A stretch of DNA of 64,000 nt, taken from the NCBI GenBank assembly GCA_951813045.1, contig CATOTF010000002.1, positions 2,480,001 to 2,544,000 of the forward strand, given 5' to 3'. This DNA comes from an uncultured Rhizobiaceae bacterium. GTDB taxonomy: Bacteria; Pseudomonadota; Alphaproteobacteria; Rhizobiales; Rhizobiaceae. The notes beneath the pieces are model-generated. The model had not been told where the DNA came from and did no database searches. It saw only the letters and a list, made by a program, of their open reading frames with translations. This document shows positions 25,455 through 33,525 of the stretch, piece after piece (the first letter of the stretch is position 1; every line of letters begins with the position of its first letter). The position numbers and the translations under genes were made by a program.

Positions 25455-27014
25455 TTAGTCCTTATTTGCTTTCTTAACCAATACCTTCGCTTGTTTGACC
25501 CACTCTTCGCGTTCAATGCGACCTGAAAAAGACAGGCGTTGTCCGATGTCCGCCTGTTCATTCTTCGTCCATTTAGCAACGTCCTCGAATCTTTTCACGC
25601 CAATCTTATTAAGCCGTTGTTCGTTCTGAGGGCCAATTCCTTTGATCAGTTTCAGATCGTCCTTTGTGGCTGCTTTTTTACCTGCAGGGGTCTTTCGCGT
25701 TCCAGATTTCTTCCTGGTGGTGGTCTTGGCCGCTGGTTTTGCCGCCTTCCCAACCGTCTTAGGCTTCGTCGCTCGTTTCACCGGTTTGGCCACAGCCTTC
25801 GCTGGTGATGACTTAACACCCCTCACATTAGGTGTTTTCGGCGCTGGGGATTCTGAATTTGCCGGTACGTGTTGTGTGACAGATGCGGCAGCATCGACCA
25901 ACGTTGCAGCAGCCACTGGGTGACCAGAAGGCGCTCCTGACTTCGCGTCTTCTTCCTCAACCCAGAGCGAATGGTGCTCCCGCGCCCAATTGGTATCTAC
26001 ATCCCCCGTCGTCATGGCACTCAGAGCACCCTCCATGCCAACCGAACCGATATAAATATGGGCTAAAATAACCACAATCAGGAACACAGCCATAATGGTG
26101 TGCCAAAGAGATTGATATTGCTGTTCTTGAATTGGCGCAAGATCGGTCGCGTAGGTAGTGCTAAAAATGCTGTTGCTCAGACTAAATGTGCTGGAAAACA
26201 TCTCGGTGGTGAAGGGGTTCATCAAAGCCCAGCCTGACAATGAAATTGAGGCGCCGCACAGGATAACAATCCAGAAGATTATCTTCTGACCAGCATTAAA
26301 TTTTCTGGCTGGCGGGTGGCCACCGCCCAACATGCCGCCGCCGCGCAGCAACCATTTGGCGTCGTTCAGATTGGGAATATTATGCACCACCCACATCACG
26401 GCAATCATCACCAGACCAAGCATGAAGGCGAATCCCACATAGTTGTGAATGTACTTTCCAAACACGGTAATGCTGGCAAATATCTCTTTGCCAAGCAGTG
26501 GAATGAGCAGGTTCTTTCCAAAGATAAGATTAAGCCCCGTTAGAGCCAGAAGGATGAAGCTGGACGCCAGCAGCCAGTGGCCCGCGCGCTCCACGCCAGA
26601 AAACCGTTTCATGGTCTGGCCGGACAAGCCGTGCTCAACTTTTATTCGCCCCCACAGGGCAAAAAAGAGGCTCAATAATAACAGGGTGCCGAGAATCGCC
26701 CAGGCCGCGTATTTGGGCAAAGGTCCGTTGCGCATCAACCGCCAGTCCTGGCCACCGGACTGAATCATCATGCCGCCGTTACGATCACCGCCGACAGTAG
26801 TTCCGGGATTCCCACGGCGTATCTGTCGCCAAAGCTCTGCATCCGACGATGAACCACTGTTCACTCCACCGGGGGTGGCGCCTGCTGTAGGCTGATTGGC
26901 ACTTCCGGTTTGTGCATGGACAGTGCTTGGAAGAGCGCCTGCAAAAAACGCAAATAACAGAACTATTATGAGGCCCATAACGGGGCGCTTAACAGATTGC
27001 AGTGCGGTCATCAA
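25455..27014 (-). CDS. Formate dehydrogenase gamma subunit (cytochrome b556) with C-terminal helix-hairpin-helix domain
   Basis: The 519-residue protein has a signal or first TM (about 12-34), a low-complexity linker, a TM at about 100-120, and the FdnI/FdoI cytochrome b core with its heme His residues (ERAGHWLLASS, YIHNYVGF, WHTIMAV and LAHIYIG, about 143-330). It anchors the enzyme and passes electrons to quinone or cytochrome. A Lys/Ala/Pro-rich linker (about 380-450) follows. The last 68 residues form a helix-hairpin-helix-like domain (LKLIKGIGPQNEQRLNKIG, then FEDVAKWT). That domain is known from NuoE fusions and DNA-binding proteins, and its role here is unknown. The total is about twice the usual FDH gamma length. 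Confidence 0.88.
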   Translation of the reverse strand: MMTALQSVKRPVMGLIIVLLFAFFAGALPSTVHAQTGSANQPTAGATPGGVNSGSSSDAELWRQIRRGNPGTTVGGDRNGGMMIQSGGQDWRLMRNGPLPKYAAWAILGTLLLLSLFFALWGRIKVEHGLSGQTMKRFSGVERAGHWLLASSFILLALTGLNLIFGKNLLIPLLGKEIFASITVFGKYIHNYVGFAFMLGLVMIAVMWVVHNIPNLNDAKWLLRGGGMLGGGHPPARKFNAGQKIIFWIVILCGASISLSGWALMNPFTTEMFSSTFSLSNSIFSTTYATDLAPIQEQQYQSLWHTIMAVFLIVVILAHIYIGSVGMEGALSAMTTGDVDTNWAREHHSLWVEEEDAKSGAPSGHPVAAATLVDAAASVTQHVPANSESPAPKTPNVRGVKSSPAKAVAKPVKRATKPKTVGKAAKPAAKTTTRKKSGTRKTPAGKKAATKDDLKLIKGIGPQNEQRLNKIGVKRFEDVAKWTKNEQADIGQRLSFSGRIEREEWVKQAKVLVKKANKD

Positions 27015-27080
27015 AATTCTCCAGAGGTCTAAGCAATAAGCTCAGGCCGCAGTCTATCCGGGCCAATGGTCAAAATAAAT

Positions 27081-27109
27081 GAGGCGGCCGATAATGTAAG
27101 GGCCGCCTC
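27081..27109 (-). terminator. Stem-loop between FDH beta and gamma genes
   Basis: GAGGCGGCC at 27081-27089 pairs perfectly with GGCCGCCTC at 27101-27109 around an 11-base loop, and the minus strand then reads ATTTATTTT. It lies in the 143-bp gap between the beta stop and the gamma start. It may act as a partial terminator or processing/stability hairpin that sets subunit ratios. Confidence 0.6.
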
Positions 27110-27157
27110 ATCTTTGTTCTTTAAAATATCAGCACTCTAGTGCTGAAACATAATGGG

Positions 27158-27754
27158 TTAGCCGCCGGTTTTGGAACCGTAAGCGGTACCCCAACCCCAG
27201 GCGCCTGCACCGAAGCCACGTGATACGACCCGTTCACGGTAAACCGCTGAAACAACATCGCCATCACCAGCCAACAGGGCTTTTGTGGAACACATCTCGG
27301 CGCAGAGTGGCAATTTGCCTTCTGCGAGACGGTTTCGCCCATATTTCTGGAACTCGGCAGCGGATCTATCTTCCTCAGGGCCACCTGCACAGAACGTGCA
27401 TTTGTCCATCTTGCCGCGGGAACCAAAGTTAGATGCCTGCGGGAACTGCGGCGCACCAAATGGGCATGCATAAAAGCAATAACCACAACCGATGCAAAGG
27501 TCTTTGGAATGCAAGACAACACCGGCTTCGGTGTCATAAAAACAATCCACAGGACAAACCGCCTTACACGGCGCATCCGAACAATGCATGCAGGCCACCG
27601 AGATAGACCGTTCGCCCGGCTTACCATCATTGATGGTAACAACCCGGCGGCGGTTTACACCCCATGGAACCTCATGCTCGTTCTTACATGCGGTGACGCA
27701 GGCATTACATTCGATGCACCGTTCTGCATCACAAAGGAACTTCATTCTAGCCAT
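27158..27754 (-). CDS. Formate dehydrogenase iron-sulfur (beta) subunit
   Basis: The 198-residue protein starts after AAAGGAG. It carries four 4Fe-4S cysteine groups: CIECNACVTACK (13-24), CMHCSDAPCKAVCP (about 55-68), CIGCGYCFYACP (about 88-99), and CTFC with CAEMC (about 118 and 151). This is the FdnH/FdoH-type electron relay between the Mo/W site and cytochrome b. Unlike FdnH it has no C-terminal membrane helix; it ends in a Gly-rich tail. It starts 12 bp after the alpha stop. Confidence 0.93.
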   Translation of the reverse strand: MARMKFLCDAERCIECNACVTACKNEHEVPWGVNRRRVVTINDGKPGERSISVACMHCSDAPCKAVCPVDCFYDTEAGVVLHSKDLCIGCGYCFYACPFGAPQFPQASNFGSRGKMDKCTFCAGGPEEDRSAAEFQKYGRNRLAEGKLPLCAEMCSTKALLAGDGDVVSAVYRERVVSRGFGAGAWGWGTAYGSKTGG

Positions 27755-27766
27755 AATAAATCTCCT

Positions 27767-30673
27767 TTATGCCCGCTCGATTTTGCAGAGCGTGGTTTTC
27801 GATTCCTGCATCTGGGTCACTGAATCGTACCCATACGTCTGTGCAGTGTTTGAGGATTCGCCAAGTACATAGGGATCGGCACCTTTGGGATATTTATCCC
27901 GAAGGTCTTTACCCTCCATGTGGCCACCGAAGTGGAATGGCATGAAGACAACGCCCCGACCAACGCGGTCAGTTGTCATGGCCATCACTTTGACCCGAGC
28001 TCCTTCAGCGCCTTCAACCCAGACCTGTTCCCCGTCGCGTACACCAAGGTCATTGGCATCCGATGGGTTGATTTCAACGAACATGTCCTGCTGCAATTCA
28101 GCCAGCCATGGGTTGGACCGGGATTCATCACCACCACCTTCATATTCGACCAACCGGCCGGATGTGAGAATGAGCGGATGGCTCTTGGAGAAGTCGTTCT
28201 TCTGGATCGACGCATAGGCCGTTGGAAGACGGTAGAACTTCTTATCTTCGTAAGTAGCATATTTGTCGAGCAGGTCACGACGCGGCGTGTAGAGCGGTTC
28301 GCGGTGTGTTGGTACTGGGTCGGGGAATGTCCAGACCACAGCACGGGCTTTCGCGTTACCGAACGGCGCACAACCATGCTTGATGGCGACCCGCTGGATA
28401 CCACCGGAAAGGTCGGTTTTCCAGTTGGTCTTCTCGCCGGCAACCTTATCAATCGCAGCCTTCTCATCCGCCGTCAGATCACCGTCCCAGCCAAGCTTTG
28501 TAAGCATGGCCATGGTGAATTCCGGATAACCGTCTTGGATTTCAGAATCGACCGAATAAGAATCTTCAGCCAATAGGTTGTCGCCATCCCGCTCCACACC
28601 AAAACGGGCGCGGAAGGTCAGACCACCTTCACCGACCGGTTTGGACGGATCGTATAGGATAGGCGTACCAGGGTGCTTCATATCGGCGGTGCCCCAACAG
28701 GGCCACGGCATGCCGTAATATTCACCGTCGTTTGGTCCACCACGGGCCTGCAACGTTGTTTTGTCAAACGTGTGCTGGTTGGCCATGTGAGAGCGAATGC
28801 GCTCCGGTGACTGCCCGGTATAACCGATCGTCCACATACCCTTATTGAATTCACGGGTGATATCTTCAACCAGCGGCTCGTCATTCTCGACTTTGATGTT
28901 CTTGAACATCTCGCCATCGAAACCGAACTTCTTTGCGAACTTATACATGATCGTGTGATCAGGCAGCGATTCAAACAATGGGTCGACGACTTTGTCACGC
29001 CATTGAAGTGAACGGTTGGACGCGGTGACAGATCCGTAGGTTTCAAACTGAGTACAGGCTGGCAGAAGGTAGATACCGTCCTTCTTGTCAGACATCACGG
29101 CAGAAACGGTTGGATATGGATCAATCACGACCATAATGTCGAGCATCTCCATGGCCTTGGCCATTTCCTTCATGCGGGTCTGTGAGTTAGGCGCGTGGCC
29201 CCAGAACACCATGCCGCGAACCTTGTTTGGATTGTCCATGTTGGCCGGGTCTTCCAGCACACCATCAATCCAGCGTGAAACCGGAATACCGGTTACATTC
29301 ATCAGGTTCTTGTCTTTACCGTCAGCACCTTTCACGGATGCGAAACGGCCTTTGAGGTAATCAACGTCCGTTTCCCAAACGCGGGCCCAGTGAGCCCACG
29401 AACCGGCTTTCAGCCCGTAGTAACCGGGCAATGTGTGGGAGAGAACACCGAAATCGGTGGCACCTTGCACATTGTCGTGGCCGCGGAAGATATTGGTACC
29501 GCCACCAGCTTTACCCATATTACCGAGAGCAAGTTGCAAGACACAGTAAGCACGGGTGTTGTTGTTACCGTTAGTGTGCTGCGTACCACCCATGCACCAG
29601 ATAACGGTGCCCGGACGATTCTGCGCCATCAGACGGGCAACACGTTTGAGCTGGGAACCAGGAACGCCGGCAACATGCTCAACTTCCTTAGGGTCCCATT
29701 TTGCAACTTCTTCTTTGATCTGGTCCATGCCCCAAACACGTTGGCGAATGAATTCCTTGTCTTCCCAGCCATTTTCAAAAATATGCCAAAGAATACCCCA
29801 GATCAGGGCAACGTCCGTACCGGGACGGAAACGCACATATTCATCCGCGTGAGCAGCTGTCCGTGTGAAACGCGGATCGCAGACAATCATCGGCGCATTG
29901 TTGGATTCCTTGGCCTTCATCAGATGAAGCAGGGATACCGGATGCGCCTCGGCGGGGTTTGAGCCGATCAGAAAAATTGCTTTGGAGTTGTGGATGTCGT
30001 TGTACGAGTTCGTCATCGCACCATAACCCCAGGTGTTTGCAACACCGGCAACTGTGGTTGAGTGACAAATACGCGCCTGATGGTCCACGTTGTTTGTGCC
30101 CCAATAGGCTGCAAACTTGCGGAACAAATAGGCCTGTTCGTTACTATGCTTCGCAGAACCGAGCCAATAGACCGAATCCGGTCCGCTCTCGTCGCGAATT
30201 TTCATCATGCTATCGCCGATTTCATTGATAGCATCATCCCAGGAGAGGCGTTCCCATTTACCGGAAACAAGCTTCATTGGATATTTTAGGCGACGTTCGC
30301 CATGGGCGTGTTCACGCACCGCAGCACCCTTGGCACAATGGGCACCGAGGTTGAACGGGGAATCAAATGCCGGCTCTTGTCCGATCCACACACCATCTGA
30401 AACTTCGGCAAGAACCGTACAACCAACAGAACAGTGGGTGCAGACGGATTTTACGACGTCGACATTGCCGCCCGCTGCTCCGGCAGCTTCTGCCCTGGTT
30501 GCTGTTCCTGCGGTCACGGCGCTGATTGCTGCCAGACCACCGACCGTGAGGCCGGAACGTTTCAGAAAATCTCGACGGCTGACAGCCGCATTTGTAATCG
30601 AGCCAAGTGCTGAACTTGCGGTCGACGACAGTCGGGGGCCTCTAGCAACCCCTCCTACCTTCTTCCTAAGCAT
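27767..30673 (-). CDS. Formate dehydrogenase catalytic (alpha) subunit, Tat-exported, cysteine type
   Basis: I choose ATG 30673 because AGGAGA lies just upstream; the longer frame uses a weak TTG. The 968-residue protein has a twin-arginine signal (SRRDFLKRSG, 32-41). A 4Fe-4S site is formed by C78, C81, C85 and C113, and the metal-ligand Cys203 (RICHSTTVAG) sits where selenoenzymes have Sec. The molybdopterin-binding body and C-terminal MGD-binding domain (about 855-960) are complete. It oxidises formate to CO2 in the periplasm with a Mo- or W-bis-MGD cofactor. The tungstate importer nearby suggests W. No in-frame TGA is present. Confidence 0.95.
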   Translation of the reverse strand: MLRKKVGGVARGPRLSSTASSALGSITNAAVSRRDFLKRSGLTVGGLAAISAVTAGTATRAEAAGAAGGNVDVVKSVCTHCSVGCTVLAEVSDGVWIGQEPAFDSPFNLGAHCAKGAAVREHAHGERRLKYPMKLVSGKWERLSWDDAINEIGDSMMKIRDESGPDSVYWLGSAKHSNEQAYLFRKFAAYWGTNNVDHQARICHSTTVAGVANTWGYGAMTNSYNDIHNSKAIFLIGSNPAEAHPVSLLHLMKAKESNNAPMIVCDPRFTRTAAHADEYVRFRPGTDVALIWGILWHIFENGWEDKEFIRQRVWGMDQIKEEVAKWDPKEVEHVAGVPGSQLKRVARLMAQNRPGTVIWCMGGTQHTNGNNNTRAYCVLQLALGNMGKAGGGTNIFRGHDNVQGATDFGVLSHTLPGYYGLKAGSWAHWARVWETDVDYLKGRFASVKGADGKDKNLMNVTGIPVSRWIDGVLEDPANMDNPNKVRGMVFWGHAPNSQTRMKEMAKAMEMLDIMVVIDPYPTVSAVMSDKKDGIYLLPACTQFETYGSVTASNRSLQWRDKVVDPLFESLPDHTIMYKFAKKFGFDGEMFKNIKVENDEPLVEDITREFNKGMWTIGYTGQSPERIRSHMANQHTFDKTTLQARGGPNDGEYYGMPWPCWGTADMKHPGTPILYDPSKPVGEGGLTFRARFGVERDGDNLLAEDSYSVDSEIQDGYPEFTMAMLTKLGWDGDLTADEKAAIDKVAGEKTNWKTDLSGGIQRVAIKHGCAPFGNAKARAVVWTFPDPVPTHREPLYTPRRDLLDKYATYEDKKFYRLPTAYASIQKNDFSKSHPLILTSGRLVEYEGGGDESRSNPWLAELQQDMFVEINPSDANDLGVRDGEQVWVEGAEGARVKVMAMTTDRVGRGVVFMPFHFGGHMEGKDLRDKYPKGADPYVLGESSNTAQTYGYDSVTQMQESKTTLCKIERA

Positions 30674-30738
30674 GGACTTCTCCTCTTGATGCGCTCCCAA
30701 TATGTTCGCGCGTAATGTTTATAAACCGGTGGTATGAA

Positions 30739-30930
30739 TTAGAACCGGGTGGATTCGTAATAGGTTTTAACGTGAGCCGTTTCGCGATAACCGCTTCCGC
30801 TTTCATCAAGGGTTTCGGACGCTTGCGCGCTTCCACCTGTTGCAAGTGCAGCGCCGCCCAAGACGGTTCCCAGACTTGCAAGTTTTAGAAAGTCGCGTCT
30901 CGCTTCAACGTTTTTTTCTTCTTTGGCCAT
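30739..30930 (-). CDS. Formate dehydrogenase region small Tat-target protein
   Basis: The 63-residue protein starts at ATG 30930 after GGAGG. It has a Tat-like motif EARRDFLKLAS (about 9-19), a hydrophobic stretch (LGTVLGGAALA) and a short polar tail ending YYESTRF. It matches the small twin-arginine target proteins usually encoded directly before FDH alpha. It may help export or assembly of the alpha subunit. There are 65 bp to the alpha start. Confidence 0.85.
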   Translation of the reverse strand: MAKEEKNVEARRDFLKLASLGTVLGGAALATGGSAQASETLDESGSGYRETAHVKTYYESTRF

Positions 30931-31030
30931 GTGGCCTCCTCCGTTCTGCCGAGCCATGAATAAAACAAAAGCATGGTTCCTTTGTCTCACCAGATGCAGG
31001 GGCAGAGCCCGCATCAAAAGAAAACGGACG

Positions 31031-31633
31031 CTACTCCATAGAGAAAGCGTCCGTTTCAATTCCAACAAAATGCCTGCCAATAGTTCCCACCGGCTGATAC
31101 AGCCTGCTTAACTCGGCGGCTTCTAAATCCCTGAAAAAATGTCCAGCCCACGGCTCAATATGAGCGTTAAAGAATTCCCTTTGGCCGGCCAGGTTCTGCG
31201 GCGGCCCGTAACGACCAACGATCAAACCGGCCATCATTTCGAAAAGCGAGCCAATATGGTCTTCGGGTTCATTCACATCTTCACTACGCGCAATACCAAG
31301 GTCGCGCATTGAATTACGCAATTTAGCAAGCGGTTTTTCATTGAGGAAACCGGTGAGATAATACGACCCGTAGGGCAGCAATTCACCTCTACCCATGCCA
31401 ATGAACAACCCGTCATATTCTTCCCGTGCGGTCGCAACATCCGTTGCGCCAGCCAACTTGGAGAGTGCGTCAAATGCACTTCCCATTTCAGTATCGTCGC
31501 CGGTTAGTGATTGTAATTTCTGGAGAATTTCTTGCGTCGGCGTGACAAACAACAGCTGCCCCACAAGCGAATAAAGATCCGCTCGCATGCTATCTTCGGC
31601 CGCAATAGCCGCTGTTTTAACCTGATTCTGCAA
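31031..31633 (-). CDS. TorD/DmsD-family chaperone for the formate dehydrogenase
   Basis: I prefer the TTG start at 31633 because GGGAGGAGG lies 7 bases before it; a longer frame to 31687 has no such site. The protein is about 200 residues, all-helical, with the TorD-family marks YDGLFIGMGRGELLPYGSYYLTGFL and EPEDHIGSLFEMMAGLI (EPxDHI). Such chaperones bind the Tat signal of a molybdoenzyme and hold export until cofactor is inserted. The partner is most likely the FDH alpha two genes on. Confidence 0.87.
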   Translation of the reverse strand: MQNQVKTAAIAAEDSMRADLYSLVGQLLFVTPTQEILQKLQSLTGDDTEMGSAFDALSKLAGATDVATAREEYDGLFIGMGRGELLPYGSYYLTGFLNEKPLAKLRNSMRDLGIARSEDVNEPEDHIGSLFEMMAGLIVGRYGPPQNLAGQREFFNAHIEPWAGHFFRDLEAAELSRLYQPVGTIGRHFVGIETDAFSME

Positions 31634-31712
31634 GCCGCAGCCTCCTCCCAATGTCTCAAATAGACACTGAATAGCCACATCTGGCAAGAGGTCTTTGATC
31701 GTAGTGGAAAAA

Positions 31713-32873
31713 TCACTCCATCACGATCTTTGGCCCGGCGTTATCACCTTCAGCGTGAAGGCGATCGATAACCTTTTCAGCAATGTCATTATAGATGGCG
31801 GCATGGGGACCATCTGGGGCAGAAACGGTTACCGGTGTACCCCCATCGGAATTGCTTCGAATATCCATGTGAAGCGGAATTTCCCCTAAAAATGGTACGC
31901 CAAGGCTTTCCGCTTCTTTACGGGCGCCGCCGTGGCCAAATATATCCGACTGTTCCCCGCATTTGGGGCAAATAAACGTGCTCATGTTCTCAATGAGGCC
32001 CAATATCGGCACTTCGACCTTGCGAAACATGTTCAAACCCTTACGCGCATCGATAAGGGCTATGTCCTGTGGTGTGGAGACAATAACTGCACCGGCCAAA
32101 GGCACTTGCTGCGCCATTGTCAGTTGTGCGTCCCCGGTTCCAGGCGGCATGTCGACAATCAGGACATCAAGCTCACCCCATGCCACTTCCCGCAACATCT
32201 GAGTAAGGGCAGAGATCACCATCGGCCCACGCCAAATCATCGGTGTCTCTTCTTCGACAAGGAAGCCCATGGACATCACTTTCAGTCCAAAGCTTTCCAA
32301 CGGGTTTAAAATACGCCCATTCGCAGTCGGCCGATCGGATATGCCCAATAATCGTGGCAAGGACGGGCCATATATATCCGCGTCCAAGATTCCTACTTTT
32401 AAGCCCTGTCCCAAAAGTCCCAATGCAATATTAACGGACGTCGTTGACTTCCCCACGCCGCCTTTGCCTGAGGCTACAGCAATGATGGATTTAATGCCCG
32501 GTACACCAGCTTTTTGATTGGGCGCGTCCGCCGCAGCTTTGGCGGCCTGCATCTGCATGGGTGGCGGTACGGCGGCGGCCTGATCGAACGAAGGTGCGGG
32601 TCGAACCGGTGCTGAACCAGCCTTGCGCTCACCCGTCAACACGGCGATGACTTTTTCAACCCCCGCGAGCTTCATGACACTCTGTTCCGCCGCGTTGCGC
32701 AACGGTTCAAGCTCTTCAGCCCGTTCGGCGGGCACGTTGATCGAGAAAATCACCTTACCACCGTCAATCAGCAAGCCGCTTACCATTTTTAGGGCAACAA
32801 TATCGCCTTCAAGATCTGGCCCTCTGACTTTTGCCAGTCGCTCCAGAACCTGTTTTTCCGTTATGTCTGTCAA
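31713..32873 (-). CDS. Mrp/NBP35-family P-loop ATPase (iron-sulfur carrier)
   Basis: The 386-residue protein has an N-terminal MIP18/DUF59-like domain (about 5-85), an Ala/Pro-rich linker (about 90-122) and the Mrp ATPase core with a deviant P-loop GKGGVGKST (about 136-144). A CxxC (FICPKCGEQ, about 293-300) binds a bridging 4Fe-4S cluster. It delivers Fe-S clusters to apoproteins and is a sensible helper for an operon rich in Fe-S proteins. It is the first gene of the minus-strand FDH transcript, 79 bp from the chaperone start. The promoter should lie in 32874-33056; I see no clear consensus there. Confidence 0.9.
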   Translation of the reverse strand: MTDITEKQVLERLAKVRGPDLEGDIVALKMVSGLLIDGGKVIFSINVPAERAEELEPLRNAAEQSVMKLAGVEKVIAVLTGERKAGSAPVRPAPSFDQAAAVPPPMQMQAAKAAADAPNQKAGVPGIKSIIAVASGKGGVGKSTTSVNIALGLLGQGLKVGILDADIYGPSLPRLLGISDRPTANGRILNPLESFGLKVMSMGFLVEEETPMIWRGPMVISALTQMLREVAWGELDVLIVDMPPGTGDAQLTMAQQVPLAGAVIVSTPQDIALIDARKGLNMFRKVEVPILGLIENMSTFICPKCGEQSDIFGHGGARKEAESLGVPFLGEIPLHMDIRSNSDGGTPVTVSAPDGPHAAIYNDIAEKVIDRLHAEGDNAGPKIVME

Positions 32874-33056
32874 AGTTTATTTCCCATGCAGCTGGTTTTT
32901 GGCTACCACTTCGATGTTGTTATACATGTGCGGACACCGGAGCAATATTCCAAAAGGATACCAACGGTGCTGTACTATTTGGGGCCGAAGTAAAACTGCG
33001 CGCGAGTGCATCATATTTTCCACTGTTATGAGATACCAAATTTTGGTGGAACGACG

Positions 33057-33191
33057 ATGGCTTTTGTCAAATTGAAAATCACCATTTACCCACCCAAATG
33101 CCCATGCGATCCAGAATGTGCTCAACGACTCCAACGGCAGCTTTTGGCACAAAATAACATAGAGGCGCGTGTCGTAGTTTGGCCAATCTAG
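33057..33191 (+). CDS. Possible 44-residue peptide of unknown function
   Basis: An open frame from ATG 33057 encodes a 44-residue peptide with a PPKCPCDPEC cysteine cluster and a basic/hydrophobic end. The ribosome site is weak (GGTGG). It is divergent from the Mrp gene. It could be spurious; the cysteine cluster is the only reason to list it. Confidence 0.2.
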   Translation: MAFVKLKITIYPPKCPCDPECAQRLQRQLLAQNNIEARVVVWPI

Positions 33192-33525
33192 AAAGCTGGA
33201 AACGGTGAAAGGTCCCCACTCCCGACTTTCGGCTAATTGCGGTTTGGAAATCGCCAATGGCAGCAGCGAGCCCACTTGTATGGACCGACTGCGGTTTGCA
33301 ATAGAGAAATTCGAATGGATATCGGAAGTCGCTTCTATGTATCCGGCCTGTTTATCGACCCCATTTTATAGTCTGGGGTCGTGGCCTTGATGGGAATACG
33401 CACACCTTTTGATCTCATTATTACCCGGGCCGTTTATGGCCAAGAGGGCTCTCAGATTCTGGGGCGCATATTAATCCGTTCCATGCATTTATCTCAGTTG
33501 CGATCTATGAAGTGAAGTTGGCTTC
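33192..33525. other. Gene-free stretch holding the right side of the IS1111-type element
   Basis: No gene is seen. The part from about 33280 belongs to the IS1111-group element, since its subterminal repeat is at 33280-33292. The 233 bases between that repeat and the transposase stop are where IS1111-group elements carry their guide (bridge) RNA, according to recent work on the IS110 family. I cannot fold it here. The part left of 33280 has no recognisable content. Confidence 0.35.

Noticed and set aside
27920-28576. 218-residue plus-strand open frame opposite FDH alpha
   Set aside because: It lies wholly antisense to a strongly conserved catalytic subunit and resembles no family.
27767-30673. 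Selenocysteine in formate dehydrogenase alpha
   Set aside because: The metal-ligand position is a normal Cys codon (RICHST) and no in-frame TGA or SECIS-like hairpin is present.
32877-33275. 132-residue minus-strand open frame upstream of Mrp
   Set aside because: The composition is not protein-like, there is no ribosome site, and it spans the probable promoter of the FDH operon and the edge of the IS1111-type element.
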